Shown here: positions 1 to 7,164 of the stretch, in pieces
Layout: the number at the start of each line of letters is the position of its first letter
Position numbering within the stretch: the stretch's first letter is position 1
DNA from: Mycobacterium senriense
GTDB lineage: Bacteria; Actinomycetota; Actinomycetes; Mycobacteriales; Mycobacteriaceae
Assembly (NCBI RefSeq): GCF_019668465.1
Contig: NZ_AP024828.1
Coordinates: forward strand, 5,022,001-5,086,000
DNA: 64,000 bases
Direction: 5' to 3'
Made by a program: the position numbers and the translations under genes
The notes under the pieces: model-generated
What the model saw: the letters and a program-made list of their open reading frames with translations, nothing else
What the model was told of the DNA's origin: nothing
Database searches by the model: none

Positions 1-173
1 TCGTCGACGTCTATTCGCCGTTCGCCGGCCTCGATACGTCGCAATCCCAACGGCGGAATCGGACGGCCGAGGCCGTCGAGGATCCGGGCCAATTCGGCAT
101 AGGTCAGCCGTCGTTTTTCCCGGAGTGTGCGCACCGTTTCGGCGGCATGGGCTCCGATCGGCCCCAGATCCAT
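1..173 (-). CDS. XRE-family helix-turn-helix repressor, C-terminus cut by window edge
   Basis: Reading leftwards from an ATG at 173, the first 57 residues form a complete XRE helix-turn-helix: TVRTLREKRRLTYAELARIL, then a turn and GLRRIEAGERR. This pattern is typical of mycobacterial prophage and phage immunity repressors, which bind operators between themselves and the early genes. It is transcribed away from the plus-strand excisionase and ATPase genes, across an AT-richer 150-base gap, the normal layout of a lysogeny switch. Its stop lies left of the window, so full length is unknown. DNA binding is secure from the motif; the immunity role is inferred from position. Confidence 0.8.
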   Translation of the reverse strand, partial: MDLGPIGAHAAETVRTLREKRRLTYAELARILDGLGRPIPPLGLRRIEAGERRIDVD

Positions 174-326
174 CGACTTACCTGACACGCCACGAGTATG
201 CGCGATCAAAAATGAAGATTCAAGTATCAGAGTGATGTTGGTTTGCGCAATAAATCGAGACCGTCTATAACTTGATGGAGACGCGATCAGACTGAACGCG
301 GATGAGATCAAAGATAGAGGTTTCAG
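174..326. promoter_or_regulatory. Divergent control region between repressor and early genes
   Basis: This gap separates the leftward repressor from the rightward early operon and is clearly AT-richer than the surrounding genes. It should hold both promoters and the repressor operators. I did not find a clean long palindrome, so operator positions are not assigned. Confidence 0.5.
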
Positions 327-548
327 ATGGGCGGCAACGACCTTCCCGAAGTCATGACATCGGCCGAGCTGGCCAAATTCATGCGAACAACGCCCGCATC
401 ACTGGCACAGGATCGGTACCTCGGCCGCGGTGTCCCCTTCGTCAGATTCGGGGAACGGCGCGTCCGGTATTTGCGCTCAGATGTGCTCGCTTACCTCGCC
501 GCGAACCGGATGCAGCGCACCGACGATCAGCGCAGCGCCGTGGTATGA
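327..548 (+). CDS. Excisionase-like helix-turn-helix protein (AlpA/HTH_17 type)
   Basis: A 73-residue protein whose middle part (about residues 10-60) fits the MerR-like HTH_17 fold: MTSAELAKFMRTTPASLAQ, then RYLGRGVPFVRFGERRVRYLRSDVLAYL. Proteins of this size and fold act as excisionases (directionality factors) or as activators of integrase and early genes in temperate elements. It is the first gene rightwards after the repressor, as expected for such a factor. It ends at a TGA overlapping an ATG at 545, so a further coupled small frame is possible. Fold assignment is good; excisionase versus activator cannot be decided without the integrase and att arms. Confidence 0.7.
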   Translation: MGGNDLPEVMTSAELAKFMRTTPASLAQDRYLGRGVPFVRFGERRVRYLRSDVLAYLAANRMQRTDDQRSAVV

Positions 549-560
549 GCCAGAAACGAG

Positions 561-594
561 GAAGCCGGCGCCCGGATGGTGGGGCGCCGGCTTC
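561..594 (+). terminator. Perfect 13-bp hairpin after the HTH gene
   Basis: Bases 561-573 and 582-594 are exact reverse complements (gaagccggcgccc) with an 8-base loop. There is no T-run after the stem, so it may be an attenuator, a Rho-assisted terminator or an RNA structure rather than a classical terminator. It lies 13 bases after the stop of the HTH gene and before the ATPase gene. Confidence 0.6.
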
Positions 595-632
595 CAGATC
601 CCAGTTGCCACCGCTGACGAAAGAGACCAGCT

Positions 633-755
633 GTGAGTCTAGCGCTGGCAACCGACACGGGCACGGCGCTGAGCTGTTGGCGCAATTGCGGCGCAGACAT
701 GAAGCGGCGCGCCGGCTTCCGCCGCTGCCACACACCCGCCGACGTGACCCGCTGA
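633..755 (+). CDS. Possible 40-residue cysteine-bearing small protein
   Basis: A GTG at 633 opens a 40-codon frame ending 33 bases before the ATPase gene. It encodes three cysteines and a histidine spaced as CWRNC and, 13 residues later, CH, which could hold a zinc ion. Short knuckle proteins of this kind are common at this place in mycobacterial elements. Coding is not proven: the frame is short, and a second frame from 545 to 796 (84 codons, ATG overlapping the previous stop) spans the same bases. At most one of the two is real. Confidence 0.3.
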   Translation: MSLALATDTGTALSCWRNCGADMKRRAGFRRCHTPADVTR

Positions 756-788
756 CGCCGCGAGAACGGGCCGACGGGTGGCCGCGCA

Positions 789-2153
789 ATGGCTGACGCT
801 GGCATTGACCGCTCCGACGAGTATCTCGAATGGCTCGCCGAGGACGAACGCCGGGACACAGCGATCCGCAATGGCGCCCACCCGGACGACCCCGGACCTT
901 CTGAACAACCCCCCGACGATGATGGCGCTGAGGCCGCGCAACTGCCCGATCCGGCCGTTACAGGCGCCCGGTTCATCCTCGACCAACCCGCCGAGGTACC
1001 CGCGATATGGGGCGAAGGCACCCAAGTGCTCTGGGCGCCAGGAGAAGCGCTGATGATCGCCGGTCCGCAAGGCGTCGGAAAAACCACGCTGGCCGGGCTC
1101 ATCGTCAAAGCACTCCTCGGCGGCCTCGAAACGGTCCTGGGGCTGCCCTTCGCTGAGTTCGACGGCCGGATTTTGTACTTAGCGATGGACCGTCCGCGGC
1201 AGATATCACGTTCGCTGCGAAGGCAATTCAGCGAAAGCGATCGCCCGCTACTGACACAGCGGCTCACTGTGCGCCCGGGCCCGCCGGCCGCCGACATCGC
1301 GGTCAATCCGACGCTGCTCGCGGCGATGGCTACCCAACACGCGGCCGACGTCGTGATCGTCGACTCGCTGAAAGACGCCGCGATCGGCCTCTCTGACGAC
1401 ACCGTAGGCGCCAGCTACAACCGCGCGCGCCAACACCTTCTGACCTCGGGCTGTCAGCTCATCGAGCTGCATCACGTTGTCAAGCGCAACAACCGACATG
1501 ACCAGCCCGGCTCGGCCGTGGACATGATTTACGGCTCGACATGGCTGACCTCCGGCTGCGGCTCGGTCATCCTGCTCGGCGGTGAACCTGGCGATCCTAT
1601 TGTCGGGTTCCGACATGTCAAGCAGCCCGCCGAGGAAGTGGGCCCGTACCATCTGCTGCACGACCAAGGCGCGGGGATCCTGTCGATTGAGCACGGTATC
1701 AATCTCGTCGAGCTGGTGAAGGCGTCTGGGCCGGACGGGCTGACCGCGAAGGGCGCGGCGCAAGCGATTACCGAGAAGCCGCAACCAAGCCGCGCCGATA
1801 TTGAGAAGGGGCGCCGCAAACTCGACAAGCTAGTTGCTACCGGCGTGCTGGTGCGCATCGAGGGCAGTAAGGGCGGCGATGACGGCGGCGTCGCGGCAGC
1901 GTATTTCGTCGCCGAACGCACCGATCACGGCCGATCACGCGCAGACGAAAAACCGCAGGTCAGGGCCGATCACGGACTTTTCGATACCGACGACGATCAC
2001 GCCGATCACGCACCGATCACGCACAACGACGGAATAGCAGGTCAGGGCGATCACGGCACCGATCACGCCGATCACGCAGCAGGCGATCACGTTTCACCCC
2101 ACCCCTATATAGGGGTGGGTGAACGGACCCCAGAGGCGCCGGCATGCGGTTGA
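789..2153 (+). CDS. P-loop ATPase of the RepA/DnaB-like (RecA-fold) type with C-terminal winged-helix region
   Basis: A 454-residue protein. Residues 92-99 (GPQGVGKT) are a Walker A motif with Lys98, preceded by WAPGEALMI; VVIVDSLKD with Asp195 is the Walker B strand. The region after about residue 290 looks like a winged-helix DNA-binding part (SRADIEKGRRKLDKLVATGVL). This is the family of hexameric ATPases found as replication or primase-helicase proteins of plasmids and phage islands. The last 75 residues are rich in Asp-His pairs because the DNA there carries repeated GATCAC octamers (1922-2091). The stop overlaps the next start. I infer it drives replication of the excised island; the exact enzymatic role is unproven. 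Confidence 0.75.
   Translation: MADAGIDRSDEYLEWLAEDERRDTAIRNGAHPDDPGPSEQPPDDDGAEAAQLPDPAVTGARFILDQPAEVPAIWGEGTQVLWAPGEALMIAGPQGVGKTTLAGLIVKALLGGLETVLGLPFAEFDGRILYLAMDRPRQISRSLRRQFSESDRPLLTQRLTVRPGPPAADIAVNPTLLAAMATQHAADVVIVDSLKDAAIGLSDDTVGASYNRARQHLLTSGCQLIELHHVVKRNNRHDQPGSAVDMIYGSTWLTSGCGSVILLGGEPGDPIVGFRHVKQPAEEVGPYHLLHDQGAGILSIEHGINLVELVKASGPDGLTAKGAAQAITEKPQPSRADIEKGRRKLDKLVATGVLVRIEGSKGGDDGGVAAAYFVAERTDHGRSRADEKPQVRADHGLFDTDDDHADHAPITHNDGIAGQGDHGTDHADHAAGDHVSPHPYIGVGERTPEAPACG
1922..2091 (+). repeat. Iteron-like array: ten copies of CGATCACG
   Basis: Exact cgatcacg octamers start at 1922, 1932, 1967, 1994, 2003, 2014, 2048, 2060, 2069 and 2084, with one more at 2323. Most are read as Asp-His, but the copy at 1932 is read as Arg-Ser-Arg and the one at 2014 as Pro-Ile-Thr. 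The octamer is therefore kept in all three reading frames, which argues for selection on DNA rather than on protein. Replication origins inside or next to a rep gene often have such iterons. Confidence 0.6.
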
Positions 2154-2347
2154 ACGCTGCCGCGGGTCTCGCCGCTTCTGTCGTGCCTAAGTTCCACCCG
2201 GCGCGGATCCAGCTGCGTCTCGGGGACGCGTACCGGTTCACCCTCACCGCCGACGAAGCGATCGACCTGGCAACCCGGCTCGTCGTCGGCGTCGACCGGC
2301 TCCGCGCCGAACAACTCAACCACGATCACGAGAGGACTCAACCATGA
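2144..2347 (+). CDS. Small hypothetical island protein (67 aa)
   Basis: The ATG lies inside the last codons of the ATPase gene and the stop overlaps the next start, so it is held in a tightly coupled operon. The sequence contains FHPARIQLRLGDAYRFTLTADEAIDLATRLV, a beta-alpha arrangement without a recognisable motif. It is likely an early accessory protein of the element. The eleventh GATCAC octamer lies near its end at 2323. I do not recognise the family. Confidence 0.55.
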   Translation: MRLNAAAGLAASVVPKFHPARIQLRLGDAYRFTLTADEAIDLATRLVVGVDRLRAEQLNHDHERTQP

Positions 2348-2670
2348 CTGAGCAAGTGCCCCTGGATGATCCGCGCCGGCATATCCGGATCCGGCTCCGA
2401 GCCGCTCAAATCCTCGTACACGCCCTGTGGTCCGGGCTCTGGCCCGAAGGGGCCGAACTCGCCCGCCGGTCCGCCCTGAACGATTTCGGGCCCGACGCGT
2501 CCGCGGAAATCCTGCCCGCCGTGCTCGGGCTGCTTCACGAGTACGCCGACGAACCGCTCGCGATGACAAGCAAGCTGCGCGAAGAGATCGCGCGGCTGCA
2601 CCTGTACCTCGCGGACGTGGGGGCGGACGGCAAGATCACGATGCCCGGCGACAACACCAGCGGCGCATGA
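2344..2670 (+). CDS. Hypothetical island protein (108 aa)
   Basis: Begins with an ATG overlapping the preceding stop (ATG at 2344, previous stop ending 2347) and follows a GAGAGGA ribosome-binding sequence. The product is predicted to be mostly helical (RIRLRAAQILVHALWSGL; ILPAVLGLLHEYADEP; SKLREEIARLHLYLADVG), with no signal peptide, membrane segment or metal motif. Its place between the ATPase and a DNA-binding protein suggests an early or regulatory role. I cannot name a family. Confidence 0.6.
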   Translation: MTEQVPLDDPRRHIRIRLRAAQILVHALWSGLWPEGAELARRSALNDFGPDASAEILPAVLGLLHEYADEPLAMTSKLREEIARLHLYLADVGADGKITMPGDNTSGA

Positions 2671-3062
2671 CGATTCAGCGCGTTTCGCATGGTGTGCTGC
2701 TCGACGCCGATGACGCCGCCTACCTGGTGGGCGCGCTGTCGCGGTATTGCGAACTGCTGCTGGCGGACGGGAAGCAACCTCGGCCGCGGCTGGAATCGCT
2801 GCGCGCCAAGCTGAAAGCGTCAGCGGTTACTGACGGTTCGCGTAGTAGCTGCGCGGACACAGCGGCGAAAAGCGGCGAAGATCTCGGACATGTCATCGGC
2901 ACAGGCGACGCGCGCCGCATCCTCGGCTGCACACCGAGCGGCGCCCGCGATCTCGCCCGCCGCGGCAAAGTCCGCGCCCGCTTCACCGGGACACGATGGT
3001 TTTTCGACGCCGCCGACGTCGAACGCTACGCCGAAGCCCGCGCCGAACGCATGGAGCGGTGA
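2667..3062 (+). CDS. Helix-turn-helix DNA-binding protein (131 aa)
   Basis: The ATG at 2667 overlaps the previous stop in an ATGA. The N-terminal 60 residues are helical and unknown; the C-terminal 55 residues form an HTH_17/excisionase-like domain: TGDARRILGCTPSGARDLAR, then GKVRARFTGTRWFFDAADVERYAEARAER. The wing (RWFFDAADVERY) is the usual ending of this family. It ends in a GTGA overlap with the protease gene, so it sits directly ahead of the head genes and could be a terminase-small-like or regulatory DNA-binding protein. The fold is clear; the role is not. Confidence 0.65.
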   Translation: MTIQRVSHGVLLDADDAAYLVGALSRYCELLLADGKQPRPRLESLRAKLKASAVTDGSRSSCADTAAKSGEDLGHVIGTGDARRILGCTPSGARDLARRGKVRARFTGTRWFFDAADVERYAEARAERMER

Positions 3063-3631
3063 CCGTGCCTAACGTCGTGACGATTCCCAACGTCGAGCTA
3101 GCGAAGATCGGCGTGCATGAAATCAGCACCGGGACATGGACTGTGACCCGCCAAGACCTCGCTGATGCTGTAGCCGCTTACAAAGCCGGCCTGGTCAGAG
3201 ATCCGGTCATCACCCTCGGCCATGTTGGCGGCCGCGGCGCGCCGGCATTCGGGCGCGTCCGAAATCTTCGGCTCGCCCAGGCCGGCGCCATGCTGGTTGG
3301 GGATTTCGTCGACGTGCCGCGCGCCCTGGCTGCCGTGATGGGCTCGGCATGGCCGCAACGCTCGGTCGAAGGATTGACCGGTTATACCGGCAGCGACGGC
3401 CGCGAATACGGGTTTGTCCTCACTGCCGTTGCCCTGCTGGGAGCCGAATTGCCGGGCGTGGATGGACTATCCGACGTTGACGACGTAGCCGCCCTGTACG
3501 GCGTGGCCGCCCGATCGGCGCGCCGCGTCATCCTCGCCGCCGCACCAGCCAGCGACCGGGCCGCACGCGAACGAGCTGTCCGAGTCGCGGCAGCCCGCCG
3601 GCGCCGCACCCAGATCACGATCGGAGCCTGA
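3059..3631 (+). CDS. Capsid maturation protease (Mu gpI-like)
   Basis: A 190-residue protein from a GTG at 3059 (or 3065) overlapping the previous stop. It has the pattern of Mu-I-type head proteases: a GTWTVTRQDLADAVAAYK start, DPVITLGHVGG around residue 50, FGRVRNLRL, and the QRSVEGLTGY strand followed by GFVLTAVALLGAELPGVDGL. Such proteases trim scaffold and capsid during head assembly. The usual C-terminal scaffold part is missing here and a matching domain occurs as a separate gene at 5156. It precedes the decoration and major capsid genes, as expected. Family assignment is from remembered motifs, not a search. Confidence 0.75.
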   Translation: MTVPNVVTIPNVELAKIGVHEISTGTWTVTRQDLADAVAAYKAGLVRDPVITLGHVGGRGAPAFGRVRNLRLAQAGAMLVGDFVDVPRALAAVMGSAWPQRSVEGLTGYTGSDGREYGFVLTAVALLGAELPGVDGLSDVDDVAALYGVAARSARRVILAAAPASDRAARERAVRVAAARRRRTQITIGA

Positions 3632-3634
3632 CAA

Positions 3635-3811
3635 GTGCCCGCAAAAGTGTCAGGTCTCGCCGCGTTCCGCGCCGCGAGGGAGCGCCACGTCGAGCAGCAT
3701 CGCCGCAATCCGCGCGCCGGCGCCGCCGAGCAGAAGCGCCACGCATCCGAGGCCGTGCGACGCCGCCGCACCCAGCCAACCGTCAACAAACCCGCAGTTC
3801 GCCGAATCTGA
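3635..3811 (+). CDS. Small very basic protein (58 aa) in the head module
   Basis: A GTG at 3635, three bases after the protease stop, opens a 58-residue frame dense in arginine and lysine (FRAARERHVEQHRRN; KRHASEAVRRRRTQ). It could be a DNA-binding or head-internal protein. The frame fills the gap between protease and decoration genes without overlap, which supports coding. No family recognised; low complexity makes this less certain. Confidence 0.5.
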   Translation: MPAKVSGLAAFRAARERHVEQHRRNPRAGAAEQKRHASEAVRRRRTQPTVNKPAVRRI

Positions 3812-3827
3812 TAGGAGCAACCAACAC

Positions 3828-4214
3828 ATGAGCACCACGATCACCGCGCCCTGGTCTTACGAGCCGCCGAGCCATCACCGCATCACCGCGCAGGCGACCG
3901 CGAATGTGACTGAGCGGCATTTCGTTTCGATCAGCGGTAACCGCGCGGTCGGCGGGAACCTCGCTGTCGCCCCGTCGGCGGCCGGCGACCGGCCGTTCGG
4001 CGTTGCCGCCTACTCTGCGCCCGCCGGGCAGCTCGTCCTCGTCGCCCGGGGCGGTGTCGTCAAGGTGATCGCGGCCGGCGCGATTGCGGCCGGCGCGGCC
4101 GTGCAGGTCGGTACCGGCGGCGCAGTCTCGACCGCCAGCGGCACCAACCCGGTTGTCGGGGTGGCCGTCAACGGCGCCGCCGACGGCGGTATCGCCGAAA
4201 TCGCCCTCTACTAA
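3828..4214 (+). CDS. Head decoration protein (DUF2190-like)
   Basis: A 128-residue, small-residue-rich, all-beta protein started by an ATG 10 bases after TAGGAGC. The pattern ISGNRAVGGNLAVAPSAAG, GVAAYSAPAGQLVLVARGG, IAAGAAVQVGTGG and GVAVNGAADGGIAEIALY is that of DUF2190-type capsid decoration proteins, which coat and stabilise the expanded shell. It lies immediately upstream of the major capsid gene, the standard position. Functional assignment rests on composition, length and context. Confidence 0.75.
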   Translation: MSTTITAPWSYEPPSHHRITAQATANVTERHFVSISGNRAVGGNLAVAPSAAGDRPFGVAAYSAPAGQLVLVARGGVVKVIAAGAIAAGAAVQVGTGGAVSTASGTNPVVGVAVNGAADGGIAEIALY

Positions 4215-4242
4215 CCCCACGCACCCGGAAGGAATCCACGCC

Positions 4243-5136
4243 GTGACCACGCCTATCAACTCCCCGCTGCTACCCGTACTGAACGGGCGGCAACTTTCCG
4301 TCGATGTCGCGCTGAAACAGCCGACCATCATCGCGCAGCAGATCGCCAAGCTCGCCGACGACATGATCCTGCTGCCAAAACTGTTCCGGCAGTACGGTTC
4401 CCGCGTCCAGGCAGGAGCCATGCTCTGGAACAGCATCGCATCCTCGGATTACTACACCGCGGGCCCGGTCGAACCTCGCGTTCCCGGCGCCGAATACAAG
4501 CAGATCGAAGGCGTCCTGCCAGACCCTCGGTTGAGTCTCGTCGAAGATTTCGGCGGCGCGTTCACGGTGCCGATCGAACAGGTGCTCCGCAACAACATCA
4601 GCCTGCTCGACACGCAGGTGCTCCAGCTGGCGAACACCATCACGAAAACCCTGGACCTGCGGGCTGTCGCGGCGCTTGAAGCCGAAGACCCGGCCAGCAT
4701 TGCAGTGTCGACGCCGTGGGACACCGCCATCACGGTTGGGCCTCTGGATCAGTTGACCGCATCCAACGAGCTGCCGACAGCTCACTTCGCGGCCGCGCAG
4801 GAACTCGCCGACCGTGACGAGCTCGGCGTCAAGCTGGACACGCTTCTTGTTGCACCGGAGCAGGCACGCGCGCTGCGGACCCTCTACGGGCAATACCTCG
4901 ATCAGGTGTTGAAGTCCGCAGGCTTGACGATGCACTCCAACCCGCGGTTGACCGACGGCACCGCGTACATGGTGCAAGGCGGCATGGTCGGCGTGGTCGG
5001 CTGGGAGTTCGGGCTGACCACCGAAAGCTGGATCGACCAATCGATCCGGTCGTGGCGTGTTCAGTCGTTCGCCGTGCCGGCGTTTGCCGTGGACCGGCCG
5101 TTCGCCTGCAAGAAATTGACCGGATTGTCCTCGTAG
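4243..5136 (+). CDS. Major capsid protein (HK97-like fold)
   Basis: A 297-residue protein from a GTG at 4243, nine bases after GGAAGG. The features fit an HK97-type coat protein of the class found with Mu-I proteases: a helical N-arm (QPTIIAQQIAKLADDMILLP), an E-loop-like beta region (AGPVEPRVPGAEYKQIEGVL), an acidic spine helix (LDTQVLQLANTITKTLDLRAVAALEAE), the A-domain helix AHFAAAQELADRDELGVKLD, and a late beta region ending in RSWRVQSFAVPAFAVDRP. Neighbours are decoration (upstream) and scaffold-like protein (downstream). It should form the shell of an island particle; no portal gene is visible. Confidence 0.8.
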   Translation: MTTPINSPLLPVLNGRQLSVDVALKQPTIIAQQIAKLADDMILLPKLFRQYGSRVQAGAMLWNSIASSDYYTAGPVEPRVPGAEYKQIEGVLPDPRLSLVEDFGGAFTVPIEQVLRNNISLLDTQVLQLANTITKTLDLRAVAALEAEDPASIAVSTPWDTAITVGPLDQLTASNELPTAHFAAAQELADRDELGVKLDTLLVAPEQARALRTLYGQYLDQVLKSAGLTMHSNPRLTDGTAYMVQGGMVGVVGWEFGLTTESWIDQSIRSWRVQSFAVPAFAVDRPFACKKLTGLSS

Positions 5137-5155
5137 CGAAAAGGATTGATACACA

Positions 5156-5632
5156 ATGGCACTGACACTCGATGACACACAGTCCGCGGTGCTGCTCGCG
5201 CTGCTCGGACTCCCCGAGGACACCGACGACGTGTCGCTGGTCCTCGACACCGTGCGCGACGCGGTAGCTGTCGAACCCGAGGCACCTTCGGCGATCGCCG
5301 CGGCCGCGAAGAAACACGGCCTCGAGCTGCTCGACGCCGACAGCCACGAAGCGCTCAAACGCGACGCCGCCGAAGGCCGCCGGCTACGCGCGGCCGCCGA
5401 TCAAGCCAAGGTCGAGGCCCAAGTCGACGCCGCGATCGACAAAGGCAAAATCGCGGCATCACGCCGCAAGCACTGGGTTTCGCTGATCGCGGCCGACGCG
5501 GGCATGGGCGAAGTGCTGGCCAGCATCCCCGACGAAACCGCCGTACCGCTGTCCGAAATCGGCCACGCCAGCGCCGAATCCGAGACCCAGGGCGCCGGGT
5601 CCGACACCGGCGTCGGCAAATGGTTCTGGTGA
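5156..5632 (+). CDS. Scaffold-like protein (C-terminal domain of Mu gpI type)
   Basis: A 158-residue, alanine- and acid-rich protein with GAAAAGGA 13 bases before its ATG. Residues 70-130 (ADQAKVEAQVDAAIDKGKIA, ASRRKHWVSLIAADAGMGE, LASIPDETAVP) match the pattern of the C-terminal scaffolding tail of Mu-I-like protease fusions, where a helical linker is followed by a KG-x-I-x-x-x-R-x-x-H-W motif. Here it is a separate gene on the far side of the capsid gene. I infer it assists shell assembly. An alternative is an uncharacterised head protein. Confidence 0.6.
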   Translation: MALTLDDTQSAVLLALLGLPEDTDDVSLVLDTVRDAVAVEPEAPSAIAAAAKKHGLELLDADSHEALKRDAAEGRRLRAAADQAKVEAQVDAAIDKGKIAASRRKHWVSLIAADAGMGEVLASIPDETAVPLSEIGHASAESETQGAGSDTGVGKWFW

Positions 5633-5645
5633 GTAGCCCGACGGC

Positions 5646-6365
5646 ATGAGGGATTACCCGACGCGCCCGCCTTGGACCGCCAGACTGCCCACCCTCGACG
5701 ATTTCCACGGCCTGCCCGCGCCAGCGGGCAACTCGTGGGAATCAGGGCAGCCCGTCAAAGCCAACGGCGATGGCGCCCGATCGTTCGTCTTGGGCGCCCG
5801 ACGCCGCTGCTGGCTCTGCGGCTATCCGCTCGGCCCGCGCGTCTACGCGATCTTCACCGAAACCGGCGAACACTACCGATACCCGGGCCCGCTGTTCGCC
5901 GGCGCCAACGCGATGCACCGCTCATGCGCGATCTACTCCGCCGTCGTCTGCCCATTCCTGCGGCACAACATCTCACGCCGCCGGCTCACCGACCATTCGA
6001 CCCGAGGGCAAGCGTTCGTCGCCGGGTTCAACGGCTACGGCCTGTTCAATCCACCCGGGCACGCCTCGGCGCCGACCGCAAGCGCGGCGGTGCTGCTCGG
6101 ATACTTCGACCTCGCCGAGGAACTGCCCGCCAACACCTGCGCAGCCAACTACCGCGCCGCCGTGGCCGCCGACGCCAAACTCAAATTCACGACCACGCCG
6201 CGCCTGTACTGGACCGATTCGCCCGAAGATTCACGACGCCTCAACGCGATGTACCAAAAGGATTCCATGCACGCGCGGATCGGGCTCGCGCACAGCGGAA
6301 TCGGCCACGGCGGCGGATCCCTCACCACCGTCGGCGGATACACCTACCGGCTGCTGCGAATCTGA
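5646..6365 (+). CDS. Island protein with zinc-ligand motif, first of two tandem paralogues (239 aa)
   Basis: Residues around 57-60 give CWLCGYPLGPRVYAIF and around 95-110 give MHRSCAIYSAVVCPFL, so CxxC plus HxxC and a further Cys could bind zinc. The middle holds FVAGFNGYGLFNPPGH and the C-terminus TTTPRLYWTDSPEDSRRLNA and ending TVGGYTYRLLRI. About half of its residues are shared with the next gene. It starts 13 bases after the scaffold stop and ends one base before the next start, so the pair is one operon with the head genes. No known family or function recognised; a head-completion or DNA-packaging role is only a guess from position. Confidence 0.65.
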   Translation: MRDYPTRPPWTARLPTLDDFHGLPAPAGNSWESGQPVKANGDGARSFVLGARRRCWLCGYPLGPRVYAIFTETGEHYRYPGPLFAGANAMHRSCAIYSAVVCPFLRHNISRRRLTDHSTRGQAFVAGFNGYGLFNPPGHASAPTASAAVLLGYFDLAEELPANTCAANYRAAVAADAKLKFTTTPRLYWTDSPEDSRRLNAMYQKDSMHARIGLAHSGIGHGGGSLTTVGGYTYRLLRI

Positions 6366-7058
6366 ATGCGCCACTCACCACCGCTGCCGCCGTGGCTGGC
6401 CGACATGCCCCGCCTCGACGAATTCCCCAACCTCGTCGCGCCCGCAGACACCGACTGGAAATCCGGCAAACCCCTCAAGGGCGCCGACATCAGACGATCC
6501 GAAGCATTGGGTATGCGGCGATGCTGCGAAGTCTGCGGATACCCGATCCCCGGCCGCGTCTACACCGTTGTCGCAGAAGGAGGGTCAACCGATAGCCACT
6601 TCCTCTACCCCGGCGGCCTGTACGCACAACTCGTGGGCCCGGTGCACCGGAGCTGCGCGTTCTACGCCGTGATCGCGTGCCCGTACCTGAAATACCGGAC
6701 GGCGAGACGGAAACTCAGCGATCACGCGGCGCGAGGCGCGGCGATGATCGTGGGATTCAACAACTACGGCCGCTTCCAGCCGCCCGGCCACACCGACGTG
6801 TGCTTCGGCTACTTCGGCATCGCCGAAGAAATCCCGTTCAACACCTACAACGACATCGCAGCCAACTACGACGATGCGGTCGCCGCGGACGCGAACCTGC
6901 GATTCACCACCGCGCCGCGCCTGTATTGGACAGACTCGCCGGCCGACCAACAGCGCCTCGACGCCACACTCGCAGCCGACACGGCCGAAACGACGGCCCG
7001 GCTGCACGAGGCCGTGACGACCGTCGGCGGCCACCCCTATCGGCTGCACCTGATCTGA
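6366..7058 (+). CDS. Second tandem paralogue with zinc-ligand motif (230 aa)
   Basis: It begins directly after the stop of the first copy and keeps the same layout: CCEVCGYPIPGRVYTVV, VHRSCAFYAVIACPYL, MIVGFNNYGRFQPPGH, FTTAPRLYWTDSPADQQRLD and the ending TVGGHPYRLHLI. The two proteins have clearly diverged at the N-terminus and between residues 120 and 160 (loss of an Ala-rich insert). This shows an old duplication kept under selection rather than a recent copy. Role unknown; conserved Cys/His ligands suggest a structural zinc site. Confidence 0.65.
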   Translation: MRHSPPLPPWLADMPRLDEFPNLVAPADTDWKSGKPLKGADIRRSEALGMRRCCEVCGYPIPGRVYTVVAEGGSTDSHFLYPGGLYAQLVGPVHRSCAFYAVIACPYLKYRTARRKLSDHAARGAAMIVGFNNYGRFQPPGHTDVCFGYFGIAEEIPFNTYNDIAANYDDAVAADANLRFTTAPRLYWTDSPADQQRLDATLAADTAETTARLHEAVTTVGGHPYRLHLI

Positions 7059-7060
7059 AA

Positions 7061-7128
7061 CCAATCCCCGACAACACCAATCCCCAGCGACACCAATCCC
7101 CGCGCGACCATTCCCCGGCGATTCCCCG
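7061..7128 (+). repeat. Short direct repeats CCAATCCCC between the paralogues and the small peptide
   Basis: Exact ccaatcccc occurs at 7061, 7077 and 7093 (16-base period), followed by diverged copies ccattcccc at about 7108 and gattcccc at 7120. The array starts three bases after a stop codon and ends just before the ribosome-binding site of a 24-codon frame. It could be a protein-binding array or transcript leader element. Confidence 0.6.
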
Positions 7129-7164
7129 TTTATCGTGAGCAGCATCCACACGAAGGGGGAAAGC

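Noticed and set aside
545..796. 84-codon frame starting in an ATGA overlap with the HTH gene
   Set aside because: The overlap is attractive, but the product is low-complexity Arg/Pro/Ser and the frame runs through the perfect hairpin. It conflicts with the possible 633-755 frame. Not listed as a gene.
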